Assembly (NCBI GenBank): GCA_013365325.1
Contig: JABVXV010000321.1
Coordinates: forward strand, 1 to 64,000
Direction of reading: 5' to 3'
Origin: Dipetalonema caudispina
Lineage: Eukaryota; Nematoda; Chromadorea; Rhabditida; Onchocercidae
Length of the DNA stretch: 64,000 bases
The position numbers were made by a program, and so were the translations under genes. Positions 53,858 to 64,000 of the stretch are shown here, piece after piece. Every line of letters starts with the position of its first letter. The stretch's first letter is position 1. The notes below the pieces were generated by a model that saw only the letters and a list, made by a program, of their open reading frames with translations, did not search any database and had not been told where the DNA came from.

Positions 53858-56802
53858 TAAAAACTTATTTTGTGGAATGAACAAAACGATCCATACAAAT
53901 CGTTCACATGATCACAGTTACTACTATATGTATAATAAATCACGCTCAAAAAAATTTTTCACACCTATCTCATGTTTTGAACGTAACTCTAAAGAAGAAT
54001 TAGGTCTTTCTTACATCTTCGCTATTCTTGGATAAAGTCTCTTATGTATCACAATGCGTGCGTTTAGTGCTTTTTATTAAAGTAGAAAGCCAATTATGGT
54101 TGTGATATACAATTTTAAGTTATTGATTTTATATTTATGGACTTCATACTGTAAGTTAAAAATGTTCCGAATCAAAATACTGCTATATTAGAATTTCAAA
54201 AGACGTGAGTAACAAAGCAGTTCTATCCAAATTTCTTAGACCGCCAAGGATAAAAATGACGTTTAACCTCTAACCTTGCTCGAATAACAAAGCAATCCCA
54301 ACATATCAGTCATCTAAATTATAAGGCAAACTTACGGAAGATTTATTTTTAGTTAATAACAGCAAATGAAGGGAACATGCCAAAATGTTTGCAAAATTCA
54401 AAACTATGAAAACACACAAAATCAAAAATTTAGGAAATGCAAATGATTTGACTAAGATTAAGGAAGGAAAGCGCAAAAAAAAAAAAGAAAAAAACGAATC
54501 AAATGATATATGAAAATAGAGAACTCAGCTACAAGAAACTAATGCTGCCACTTTATGCAAGTCGCACATGCAACAGGTAACTGTATTATTATGATAAATC
54601 GTTCATTTCATAGGTCTCGTCTACAATTTGAATAATTGCTAATCTGTATTTCTGGATTTCTCTTTCTCTTTTTATTCAATCCTGTCAAGCTATCAGTGAT
54701 CAAAAATATTTGCCATTTCAGATGAAACTCTTTTCTTTTTTTCTTTTTCATTTCAATCTTAAAACAAGATAAGAAAAAAAAAAGATTACGAATAATTTGC
54801 AGAGAAGAAATTGACAAAATATTAGAGATAAAATCCTAGAGATTGATAAGATGTGGGAAATTAAGAAAAATGAAAATGTGAAGAGATTATTGATACAATA
54901 CAAATAAGGGAGGAATATTATTTTATGTTTTTTTTTCTTTTCTCTTTCGGTAATGAGTTAGAAATTAGACAAAACAACATACAATCTCGTATAATGAGAA
55001 TAACTTACAATGAAAAAATGTGATCAACGGAGGAAGACGAAAAAGATGAGTAATAATGAATTAAGCCTTATTATCCCCCCACTTAGGTATGTCGCTAATT
55101 TGCGACTTGGGTATGCTACTAATTTGCGACCAGTCAATGTAAGAAGCCTAGTTGAGCCCATTATGAAAATTATAATCCATCGGACGTAATTTGATTTAAT
55201 TCCATATGAGTAGAGTGTTTGTTGAATGTAATCGGATTTACTTGGACATTTATTTTATCCATATCTTTAGGCTTGATATAATAGTTCATCAACCTTGCAA
55301 CATTTTTTTTATCTCTTTCAATTTATGATCCAAAATTATTAAGGATATTGTATGATTGATCAAATCTTTTTCATGTCAAATGACAAATATTGATTTGTTT
55401 CAATTTAAAAGAAGAAAAAAAGAAAAAAAAAACCTCAATTTCAGACTTTAATTTTCTTAATAAAAGAAATATTAGGAAGAAAAAAACGTTATTTTCTACT
55501 TTTTTTTTTTCAGCAAACTTGACAATTTAACATAAATTTTATGATGCAAATAAATGAAATTGAATAAGCATTATAATAATACATCAAAGAAATGACAAAA
55601 ATATGATTGAGCATTTTTATTTTCTGTTTCAATTGAAATTTTATTTTTAGAAGTTTAAAAAAAATAAAGATCAAAAATTATTACTATTTCTTTGCAATTA
55701 TATTTTCCCTAATTTCAAATGTATTAAATGTTTTGAGATGTTAATAGATGTATGCAGGAAATGTTAGCAAACGTTTATTCAATTTTAAAAACTATAAATT
55801 AACTTCTAGTTTATGATTGATATCAATATTATGCTGTTAGTATTGTATGCATTGCAATCAATTTGATTCATTGTCTAAATTCTTTTCATTTTTTAAATTT
55901 ACAACAGGAATATTTGCTCAATATACAACACATATAAAAAGAGTAAAGTAAACTTTGATGCAAATCATAAGCTTTTATTTACTTGCAGTTCGTTCGCTTG
56001 GAATGCTGTACACCTTCAGAATAAAACTTTGTATAATAATTCTCAAATTACACCAATCTTTACCATATGAAAGCAAAATTTTAATATCGGATTAGATCAA
56101 GTAGCTCATTTATGCTAATTTTTACAAAATGCACAAATTATCATGAAATTTTGCCCACAAAAAAATTATATTCTCATACAAATTTTGCAAAATGGTCGTT
56201 TATTATTAGGAAAAAAAGTGAATAAAATGGTAGAACTAAATGTTGGAAATCATTGTTGTTATTTGTCACAAAAGTTGCACTTCGGTTTTAAATAATGAAG
56301 TTAATTCATATTGTTATTGCAATATTTGAAATGTTTTTCTTTTCCCGAAATAGTATTAATATTGTTTAAAAAGAATTTTTATCAAAATCCTCATATTAAA
56401 TGTTGAGGAAATTCTTCAAATTTTTTTTTTTTTTTTTCAACCACACTGGTAATCTTCATTACTTTTATCATATTTACGATTATCAATAAAATTTGCCAAC
56501 GTACTGCCTCGATAAATTAAGAATTTATTGAAATTTCATAACACTGCGGTTGAAGTACCAATCGTAGTACACGGAAATTTTTGTCGCTACCGTAGCTAAC
56601 AGTTACTACCGTATCTGTTTCAACAATTACCTTTTTTTTCATTTTTAATGCTCACTATTTTTTGTCGCTCCATTATAAAATTCTTACTATTTGCAAGAAC
56701 CGAAATTTTTTTGCCAATAATAAATAATCTTAAATTCCTGCTATTTAAAAAAAATTAAATATTGAAATTTTATTTTGAGCAAAAACAAAAATTTAATTTA
56801 AG
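53858..56802. other. Divergent intergenic region between MetRS and the phosphatase
   Basis: It must contain promoters for both flanking genes and a first phosphatase exon that I could not identify. A 24-bp tandem repeat lies at 55081-55128 in a locally GC-richer patch. A TTACTTGCAG acceptor at about 55987 might belong to a phosphatase 5' exon. The rest is AT-rich with A/T tracts. Confidence 0.45.
55081..55128. repeat. Two adjacent copies of a 24-bp unit
   Basis: Copies ACTTAGGTATGTCGC + TAATTTGCG and ACTTGGGTATGCTAC + TAATTTGCG match at 20 of 24 positions and abut exactly. They lie in the divergent promoter region. Confidence 0.8.
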
Positions 56803-59293
56803 GAGGAGAACATCAAGCCGAAAGAAGGGTGAAGACACGAAATCAGTTCCTCAGCAACCAAATGTTGCTAAATGCCAAGCTAATGCTCGTACAGAAGTAA
56901 TAATTAATTATTTTTAGGTACTTCTATCGTTGTACCTTCGCTGCTTTTAGTTTTTCGGGATATTTCGTAAAAAATAATTGATATTAGAAAAGGTAATAGA
57001 TTTTATCATTGATTTATGCATGAAATTTATTATTACCGAAATACTGTTTTCAATCAATCAGAAAGGGATGAATTAAGAATTAATCCTAAAAGTTTAAATT
57101 TGAAGGAGTCCAGTTTAATGAAATATAATTGAACAGAAATCAGCTCTTGGCTGTAACTAATTAAGTAAGTAAATGAATATGCATTAAATAAATAGAAATA
57201 ATGGGTTGAACAATTTCTTTTAATTACTCTTGGATTTATATTCGAATTTAAGAATACTTTAATTTTAAATTCAGGTAGAACGATGGGTTCGACGTGCATT
57301 GGACAAAGGAGTTGGAGGATTACGTGAGGAATTTTTAAGTTTAAAGCGCTATATTCCAGAAGGTATGACTACCAATGCATTCCAAGGCACATTTGAAGCC
57401 GGAAAATCTCGATACAAAGATGTCCCGTGTCAAGATAAATATCGTGTCGTTCTTCGATGGCCTGGTGTTACAGAGGATTACATTCATGCTAATTATGTTG
57501 CAACACCAATTAATGAAAAGCGTTTCATTTGCACTCAAGTATGAAATTATTTGAGTAATAATATAGCAGTTAATAATTGAAAGAGTTGTGAAATTTTTTT
57601 CGAATTTTTTAGATATGAATTTTGCAAAATTTTTTTAAATTCGATTTAAAATTTAAAAAATTAAGTTGAATAATCGCTTACTGTTTAACTATATAATAAT
57701 TATTTAAATAGCTGATGTTAAATTTTTTTTCCTTTTTAGTAATTATAATTTTACTTGAAAAGTTATATTTAGGGTCCAATGCCAAATAGTGTGGTTGATT
57801 TTTGGCATATGGTTGTACAAGAAGAAAGTGATAGCATTGTTATGCTAACAAACACCATTGAAAAAGGATTAAATAAATGTGAACAATATTGGCCTAATGA
57901 TGCTGGACAGACAGCCTCATTCGGCGATATTACCGTTTCAAACATGGCGGTACCATATTACAAATTATTATGGTACTATGGTGCTACAGTAAATCACATC
58001 AACATATTAGTAAACATCTAATTATATAAGTCCATAAATTTTCTATTACCAAATAAATGCAACATTAAAATTTTAAATAATACCTTATATTCGAAAATCA
58101 AACACGATGGTACTAAATTACATCGAAATTTGTTATTTGATTATGATTATATCAGTAATAGGAAAAAACGGTAAGTGTTAGAAATAGCACCATGGTACCT
58201 TCTTATTTTTAATATTATTATTAACACTTATTTTTAATCCTTCGAATATTTTCAAAAAACATCTTTTCTATTATTCATATAAATATTAAGGCACTAATAA
58301 TTAATCTCAAATTCAATAATTTTCATCATTTTAGTTTAACTTTCGTTATTTTTTTCGTCCATTTTAATTTCCATTAAAACATTAAATTTTAATAAATAAA
58401 TATCCTTGAATTAATTGATGCATATGGGAATATAAACAATTCAGGTACGAGCATTGGCGCCAGATGAAACAACTGTACGAGTTTGTCTTTTGAAAGTTCA
58501 ATGGAAGGAAAATGGCCGAGAAAGAAGCCGTGAGATACGTCATTATCAGTGGATTAATTGGCCAGATCGTGGTGTACCACCATGTAGACTTACTTCTATG
58601 GTATTCAAATTACCAACAAATTCTTTCAGAAATTGGATTCCAATCAAAAATTTGATCAAATGTAATTTTAATAGGTCCTTTTATCAAATATTCGTGGTAC
58701 CAAGAAACCAATTGTGGTACACTGCTCTGCTGGTATTGGTAGGACCGGTGCAATTGTAGCAATTGAATATATTCTGGAAAAACTTCAGCAAGGTATACCA
58801 TGCGAATCAATGGATAAAATTCTCAAGGAGCTACGAAATCAACGACCATTTACCATACAAAATGATATGGTACCAATTGCTAAAAGTGTAATTAAAATTA
58901 TTGAAAAAAATAATTTTGTTTTAAAATTTCTATGGAAGTGAATTAATGGTTGAAAATTGATTGTTGATAATTTAAAAAAAAACTTTTCAGTTCCTTTTTC
59001 TTTTTTTTTTATTTTATTTTCAAAGCAAATTTTGCATGAGATATGTAATATAAATGGTTTTAAATTCCATACCTTTGTATTAAATAATAATAAGTTTATC
59101 ATTTCAACATTGATTAATCACTTTATTATCAAATAATAATTATGGCTTTTATCACTTTTTTCAGCAATATCTTTACGTGCATCGAGTAATGTTATTTTAT
59201 TTTATTGATAAATATAAAGTTTTTGCTGATAATGACGATGTGATGGCGAAATATAAGCAATTCGTAGCTGATTATGACAAAGTTACGGGATGA
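56803..59293 (+). CDS. Cytosolic protein tyrosine phosphatase, catalytically intact (5' incomplete)
   Basis: Exons 56803-56896, 57275-57538, 57773-57949, 58445-58600, 58675-58869 and 59165-59293 join in phase and give about 337 residues plus a missing N-terminus. The short leader is basic and Ser-rich (RRTSSRKKGEDTKS). The PTP domain shows VERWVRRALDKGVGGLREEF, KSRYKDVPCQDKYRV with EDYIHANYVATP, the WPD loop in HYQWINWPDRGVP, the P-loop VVHCSAGIGRTGA with catalytic Cys and Arg, the Q-loop region RPFTIQNDMQYLYVHRVML, and ends YDKVTG. The family dephosphorylates phosphotyrosine; nematodes carry a large expanded set of such short enzymes, many germline-expressed. The exon 3 donor is ambiguous: MA|GTACCA (57949) or 13 codons later at ACA|GTAAAT (57988), both phase 0. 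Exon 1 enters in phase 2, so an upstream ATG exon is required but not found. Confidence 0.85.
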
Positions 59294-60661
59294 AAAAAAA
59301 AAAAAGAAATCAAGTATTTCTATTAAATGGATATAATTGTACAATAATATCAGATCAGATTCAATGTATTTAAGTGATCAAACTAAGTTGAATAATAAAT
59401 GAATTTCGAACATATATTGTTTTTCTTCTGTTGAAATAAACTGACATGGAATATCACTATTTAGAAGATTCCGGTAACTCAAAAAAAAATAATTGTAACT
59501 TGGAAATTAATGCAGCATTATTAGAAGATATGTGCAAAGTGATCCGGATAATTGATTGATATTGAAATCGGGAAAGATGATCACCTATTATTGAATAAAT
59601 ATTATAAATCTTTTAATGTTTCTAAATGAATAATTCGAAGATGATTCGACAATTATACAAACAAACACAGTTTTTTTTTTTCTCAATTAAAAGATATAAC
59701 GATCGATTATATTATCCAAATTTTACATATTATATCTAAGCACTACAAATTTTAAAATATTTTTATAATTGGCCATCACTCAATTTAATACAATTCATTA
59801 AGGTGATTGTAGTCGAAAAAAAAAAAAAAAAAGAATTATGCAAATTTTTGAATTACTCTATATAATCAATGTTACCATATGATAAACAATATCAAACAGG
59901 GGAAAGAAAACGATGTAAAATAACGATTGTCATGATGCATAATCATCATAATTACAATTGCTGTACAAAATTACAAGTAATATTTGCATGCTAATCATAA
60001 TTATTGCAAACATTTTGAACATTCATCAATTGCTAAATTGCATTCACGATGAACAAATTGATAGCTTGTAATTCAACGATTTTAAGCTGATAAAAAATGA
60101 GGCTGTCTTTGAATTATAGCATCATCAAATGACATTTGATGTTAGCTATTAGCTTTATCAACTATTATATAAAATACTGGCAATCATGAATTGATAATAA
60201 CTATGCAAAACAAAAATGATTTACTTAAGATTTAGATAATTTCAAATGTTTAAGTAAGTTGGATGAATCACATTGAAAAAGTTATCATTTTACACAATTC
60301 AAAGAGTGTCGAAAATTGATGAATCACAATCGTCATTTTTGTGTCAAAAAAAAAGCGAATTGCCTTGTCATGATATATAATAAAAGCAAAAGCAATAATT
60401 GCCAAAGTTAACCGGAGCATTCTTTGCGTGAATGATGAAAAATTGTAGAATTACTGTAATTTAAAAATTTAACTTTAATTGAAATTAAATTCGTATTTTG
60501 CACTTTTATCCCTATACCACTTCTATTTCCTTAATTCAGAAAACGTAATTTACACTTTTATCATTAGGAAAATATTGAAAAATTGGCGTAAAATTTTCAA
60601 AAATTTCGTTGAAATTTATGTTGCATTGATGGGAAAAAAAAAGGGAAAGGGATGAAACTTA
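59294..60661. other. Spacer 3' of the phosphatase, no gene seen
   Basis: AT-rich, with A and T tracts of 10 to 15 bases. It includes the phosphatase 3' UTR, with AATAAA near 59393. No supportable exon. Confidence 0.5.
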
Positions 60662-60970
60662 CTCCGTTGCATACGCTACAAATAAACAATACGCAACAGT
60701 AAGCGGGAATGTCGGATGTTGCTTTGGTAACGGGTACCGGAGGTAAGGTCATCGATGATACTGTTACCGAAGATGGTGGTCTAGAATACACTGGGATTTG
60801 ACTTGTGGAGATGATTGCTCACAATTGCAAATTTCCGGACAAGAGAAAGATATTTAAAATGTGATCGACAATGTTGCACAGCTGCAAGACGATGATACGC
60901 AAGAGCATTGACGTTTAATAAGTTTATGCAATACTTCTTCCAAACCATCTTTCTTTAAAGACTTCTGAAT
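60662..60970 (-). CDS. GC-richer island with unresolved candidate exons
   Basis: I do not recognise a product. On the minus strand a frame ending at a strong donor (GGA|GTAAGT at 60662) reads Pro/Thr-rich YSRPPSSVTVSSMTLPPVPV followed by Cys-rich IPAYCCVLFICSVCNG. Upstream, after the acceptor ATCATTCAG at about 60968, another frame reads LKKDGLEEVLHKLIKRQCSC. No junction that joins them in phase with confidence was found, nor the next exon downstream. On the plus strand the donor GGAG|GTAAGG at about 60743 is also strong, so strand is uncertain. Local composition differs clearly from its surroundings. Confidence 0.3.
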
Positions 60971-62072
60971 GATACAAATATATCATGTAATTTAAGTATT
61001 TAAGTCTACATAATAATGCCCCATGCTAAAAAAATTACAAAACCGTATATTTGAATGTAATGTAATAAATTATGAGAAAATGATTAGCCTTTTTTCTTAT
61101 AATTTATTGTATTCAAATATATAATTTTACATTTTTTTTCTTATATAAGGCAATTTGACCAAAAAATTTTTTGAAATGATAAGATATATCATCATAATCA
61201 TGCAAAAATTTCAAAAAAGCAAAGTTATTTACTACACTTCAAATTTAGCAAATGCAAAATAAAGCAAAAAACTTTCACTTAATTAAATGAGCAAAAACAC
61301 AAAATCTTTCTTTCTTTTACTAACTTGTCGTTTCAATAGTCGAAATATGTAAATTTACTAAAATAGCAACAAACACTGCGATTGAAATATGCATTTTCCC
61401 TTTCTTTTGTCTTTCTTTCACTTTCTGAAATAAATTATGAAAAATAAAAATGTAAATTTACCGGATGAATGACAGTTATTGCTTAGTTACTTTTATACAA
61501 ACCTATTTTTAGGGTCCATTTTTTTTTTTTCTTTTATTTATATTTAAGTGACAAATTTCATTGTTCATTCTTTTTCATCAATATATATGCGCTGTTTGCA
61601 AATTGAAATAAATTCTTAGTGTGGAAATTCTTTTACACATTCATAGAATTGAATATGTTGTCAAATAGAAACTAACCGGTTACTATTAGACTGTAGTTTT
61701 CCGTTTTTCTTTTTCCTTTTTTTTCTTTTGCGCTTATGATTCGTTCCTTTCCTTTCTTTTTTTTTTTTTTTTTTTCGAAAGATAATAGTGGATTTGTTAA
61801 GTGTTTGCATTTGAAGGAAATCATTAAGTAGTTTCTCATTTACCTGAAAGGTAGCTAAGTTTACAAATAAAAATATTTAGGATATTGAATACCAAAAAAG
61901 TTATTATGCTATAATATTATCCAAATAGGAAGAGAAAAAAATACCCGGATAAAAGTAAAGAGGTAAATATGGAAATGGAAAAATGCGAAAAGCAAAAAAG
62001 CAGAGAAAGAAGTGAAGGAAATTTGGAATATTTTTCCTTAAAAATTAATCAAATTAAAATTACTAGTTTGGC

Positions 62073-62110
<38 letters not shown>

Positions 62111-63214
62111 CTATCCTTTCTATTTATGATGAATAAATATGGTGATGAAAATATGTGGGATGTTTGCAATATTTCTACAATAAATAATAATTAAGACATT
62201 ATTAATGGAAATATACAGAATCTTTGTAATGTTTAGTAAATAATAATTAATACTTTAATTTATAGAAAGTAACAATTAATATACTGATAAAAATACATGA
62301 AATATTTGCAATATTTTTTTAACAAATAATAATTAACTGTTATTGAAGTAATATTTCATGCAGTAGTTTTATCATTATATATATTAGTTAAGAAATTATT
62401 CGGTTTAAAAAAAATTTATGTAAACCAAAAAAAGCTTTTCTTTTTCCTTTTTTTTTTTTTTTGAATCTATCAATTTAAATTAATTTTTCGTTGTAAAAGA
62501 TGAATCAGTAATGATTGTGAATGGTAAGAAAAAAGTGCTTACTTTCCCATACATTATCCTGCATATCGATACATTAGTAAGTAAGTATACATTTACTGTA
62601 CGTTACATTTTTTAATTTAAAAAAAAAAAATGAAGAAAATTGACAAAGTCATTTTTTCTTTGTTTTTTTTTTTTTTTGATCTTATTAATCATCAAAATAT
62701 TATTTGCAGTTATCGGTTGTAAGCACTGAAGTAGTAGCAGTTTGCGCTCGTTGTAGCAGCAAGTTAAAAGTACTACTAAAAAACTGAAGTTCTTAGTAAA
62801 ACTTGAAGTTCCAGTTTTGTCATTTTTCATTTTGTCAACGATAATATTAGCATTTACCATTAAGTTTGCCTGCTTACGCTTACCGATCAACAATATTTCC
62901 TTTTCATTTCCAATCATTTTTATCTTTTCTTTTTTCTTTCTTTTTTTTTTTTTTTTTTTTTGATTTGTATACTTATATATTTGTATATGTGTGATGTATG
63001 GGTGTGTACTTTTTGCCATCATACTATTCATTGAATTTACACAATTAAAATTTAGTATAAATAGACATGAAGTAAATCATTTACTACTTATACATATTTA
63101 AACGAATTAAGATGTTATATCAGTTAATAATTTCAAGATTGGTTTAATTAAAATTTATCGTTTTTTCTTTTTTTTTTTTGTCTTTTTATCGTATATGTTT
63201 CTTTTTTTTTTTTT
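60971..63214. other. Intergenic region 5' of the secreted-protein gene
   Basis: It holds the hairpin at 61028-61140 and T tracts (T19 near 61755, T25 near 62079, T19 near 62941). A 139-codon minus frame at 62612-63031 spans poly-A-derived Lys runs and is not convincing. Two further spots, 62706-62795 on the plus strand after ATTTGCAG, could be a small exon ending VCARCSSKLKVLLKN, but nothing joins to it. Confidence 0.4.
61028..61140. repeat. Long imperfect inverted repeat
   Basis: The arm TATATTTGAATGTAATG + TAATAAATTATGAGAAAA (61046-61080) is mirrored by TTTTCTTATAATTTATTG + TATTCAAATATA (61092-61122), the second arm lacking about six bases. Complementarity extends weaker into the flanks, A7TTACAAAACCG against ATAATTTTACATTTTTTTT. 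The loop is about 11 bases. It could be a short MITE remnant or a hairpin RNA source. Confidence 0.6.
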
Positions 63215-63224
63215 ATATTTGCAG
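63215..63224 (+). promoter_or_regulatory. Probable trans-splice acceptor of the secreted-protein gene
   Basis: ATATTTGCAG after a long T-rich tract, followed by a 16-base leader (GATTTATAAGAAAATT) and an ATG that opens a signal peptide. Confidence 0.5.
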
Positions 63225-63240
63225 GATTTATAAGAAAATT

Positions 63241-63294
63241 ATGCAATTTGCAATCGTTTTACTAACTTTCGCCATATCTTTGGTTAGTAAAATT
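63241..63294 (+). CDS. First exon of a secreted or membrane protein (signal peptide)
   Basis: The exon encodes 18 residues, MQFAIVLLTFAISLVSKI, a short N-region and hydrophobic core typical of a signal peptide, and ends in phase 0 at the strong donor ATT|GTAAGT. The acceptor 16 bases before the ATG supports this as the true start. The mature protein is encoded beyond an intron of at least 700 bases; I see no second exon before the window ends, so the family is unknown. Confidence 0.6.
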
Positions 63295-64000
63295 GTAAGT
63301 TTTAGTGGTTTTTTTGCCTTTTTTATTTTGAAATAAAACTTTAAATAAAAGAATTTCATTAAATATCGAAATTAAATTGATATAATTCAAGAATAACTGA
63401 TTACATAGATCATAAATATAATAAGTTTTCTTTGGAAATTTAATTTTCTTCCCACCATTTCCATTTATTTTGATTGATGCATCATTAATACGGATATCGT
63501 ATAGTATAGTTAAATATCAAATCCTTGGATAGTACCATATAGGTTGGAATTTTGAATAGTTTTTGGTAGACTGGAAGAGGTTGCAATGTATTTTTAATTT
63601 GGTTGATCTTAAATTTAATTTTCAAATTAATTTCTAACTTAGATTTCCCGTAGCCATATTGGCTACTTGTATCGATATAATTTAACAAATAATTTAAAAT
63701 TGTTATAATTATCTCAAACAACACTCTCTGCTGCAAAATCACAAATTATTTCGTGTTAACGATTTCGTTGAATTCTCCATCGGTTTTCGATATCATTTTT
63801 TGTCTTTTCAAAATTTAAGACCTACAATATTAAATGCTATCGTTTGCAATGAAAATTCTTGATAATGATAAATTGTAAAGTGTAAACAAGAATTGAACTG
63901 TTCACTAACGATTTCCATCATTTTTGATGCTACTTTTTCGTCTCCTCAAATTTACCAACTATCGTATCAAATGTTACTCTTGTAGTAATATTTCTTAATA
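63295..64000 (+). other. Presumed intron 1 of the secreted-protein gene
   Basis: AT-rich sequence with no acceptor-exon pair I can support. A minus-strand open frame at 63485-63742 has no homology or splice support. Confidence 0.4.

Noticed and set aside
62612..63031. 139-codon minus-strand frame
   Set aside because: Length comes from poly-A tracts read as Lys; no splice signals, no recognisable domain, and it lies in the 5' flank of the secreted-protein gene.

Overview
The window looks like nuclear DNA of a nematode. It is strongly AT-rich, full of A/T homopolymer runs and trinucleotide microsatellites, and every recognisable gene but one is split into small exons bounded by GT and the worm-type acceptor TTTTCAG. 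Several genes have a TTTTCAG-like acceptor 16 to 40 bases upstream of the first ATG, with no candidate upstream coding exon, as expected for spliced-leader trans-splicing. The gene set (single-CH calponin, N-myristoylated-type globin, methionyl-tRNA synthetase fused to an EMAPII domain, nematode-type tyrosine phosphatase) fits Chromadorea. The AT bias and homopolymers would suit a filarial or other spirurid worm, but the species is not proven. Gene models below were assembled by hand from conserved protein blocks with reading phase checked across every junction.

Layout. At 1-473 is the 3' end of an unrecognised plus-strand gene. The next 54 kb is almost entirely minus-strand: a cpn-3-like calponin (1672-5083); a divergent RhoGAP protein (7821-14187); eIF1 (16305-20193) with the whole intronless PIG-B GPI-mannosyltransferase gene inside its 3.3 kb second intron on the same strand; a globin with an N-terminal myristoylation motif (22993-28878); an 11 kb stretch with no gene I can support (28879-39897); the nucleolar rRNA-processing factor ESF1 (39898-44238); and methionyl-tRNA synthetase (45124-53811), which may share an operon with ESF1. 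On the plus strand are a catalytically intact protein tyrosine phosphatase (about 56803-59293) and the signal-peptide exon of a secreted protein (63241-63294). A GC-richer island at 60.66-60.97 kb holds unresolved candidate exons.

Functionally the centre is housekeeping: start-codon selection (eIF1), tRNA charging (MetRS), 18S rRNA processing (ESF1) and GPI-anchor assembly (PIG-B), flanked by cytoskeletal and signalling genes. The observations I consider most worth checking are the same-strand eIF1/PIG-B nesting and its splice geometry, an apparent non-AG acceptor in the MetRS gene, a displaced arginine finger in the RhoGAP, a 15-bp hairpin in the probable eIF1 3' UTR, and a long hairpin at 61.03-61.14 kb.
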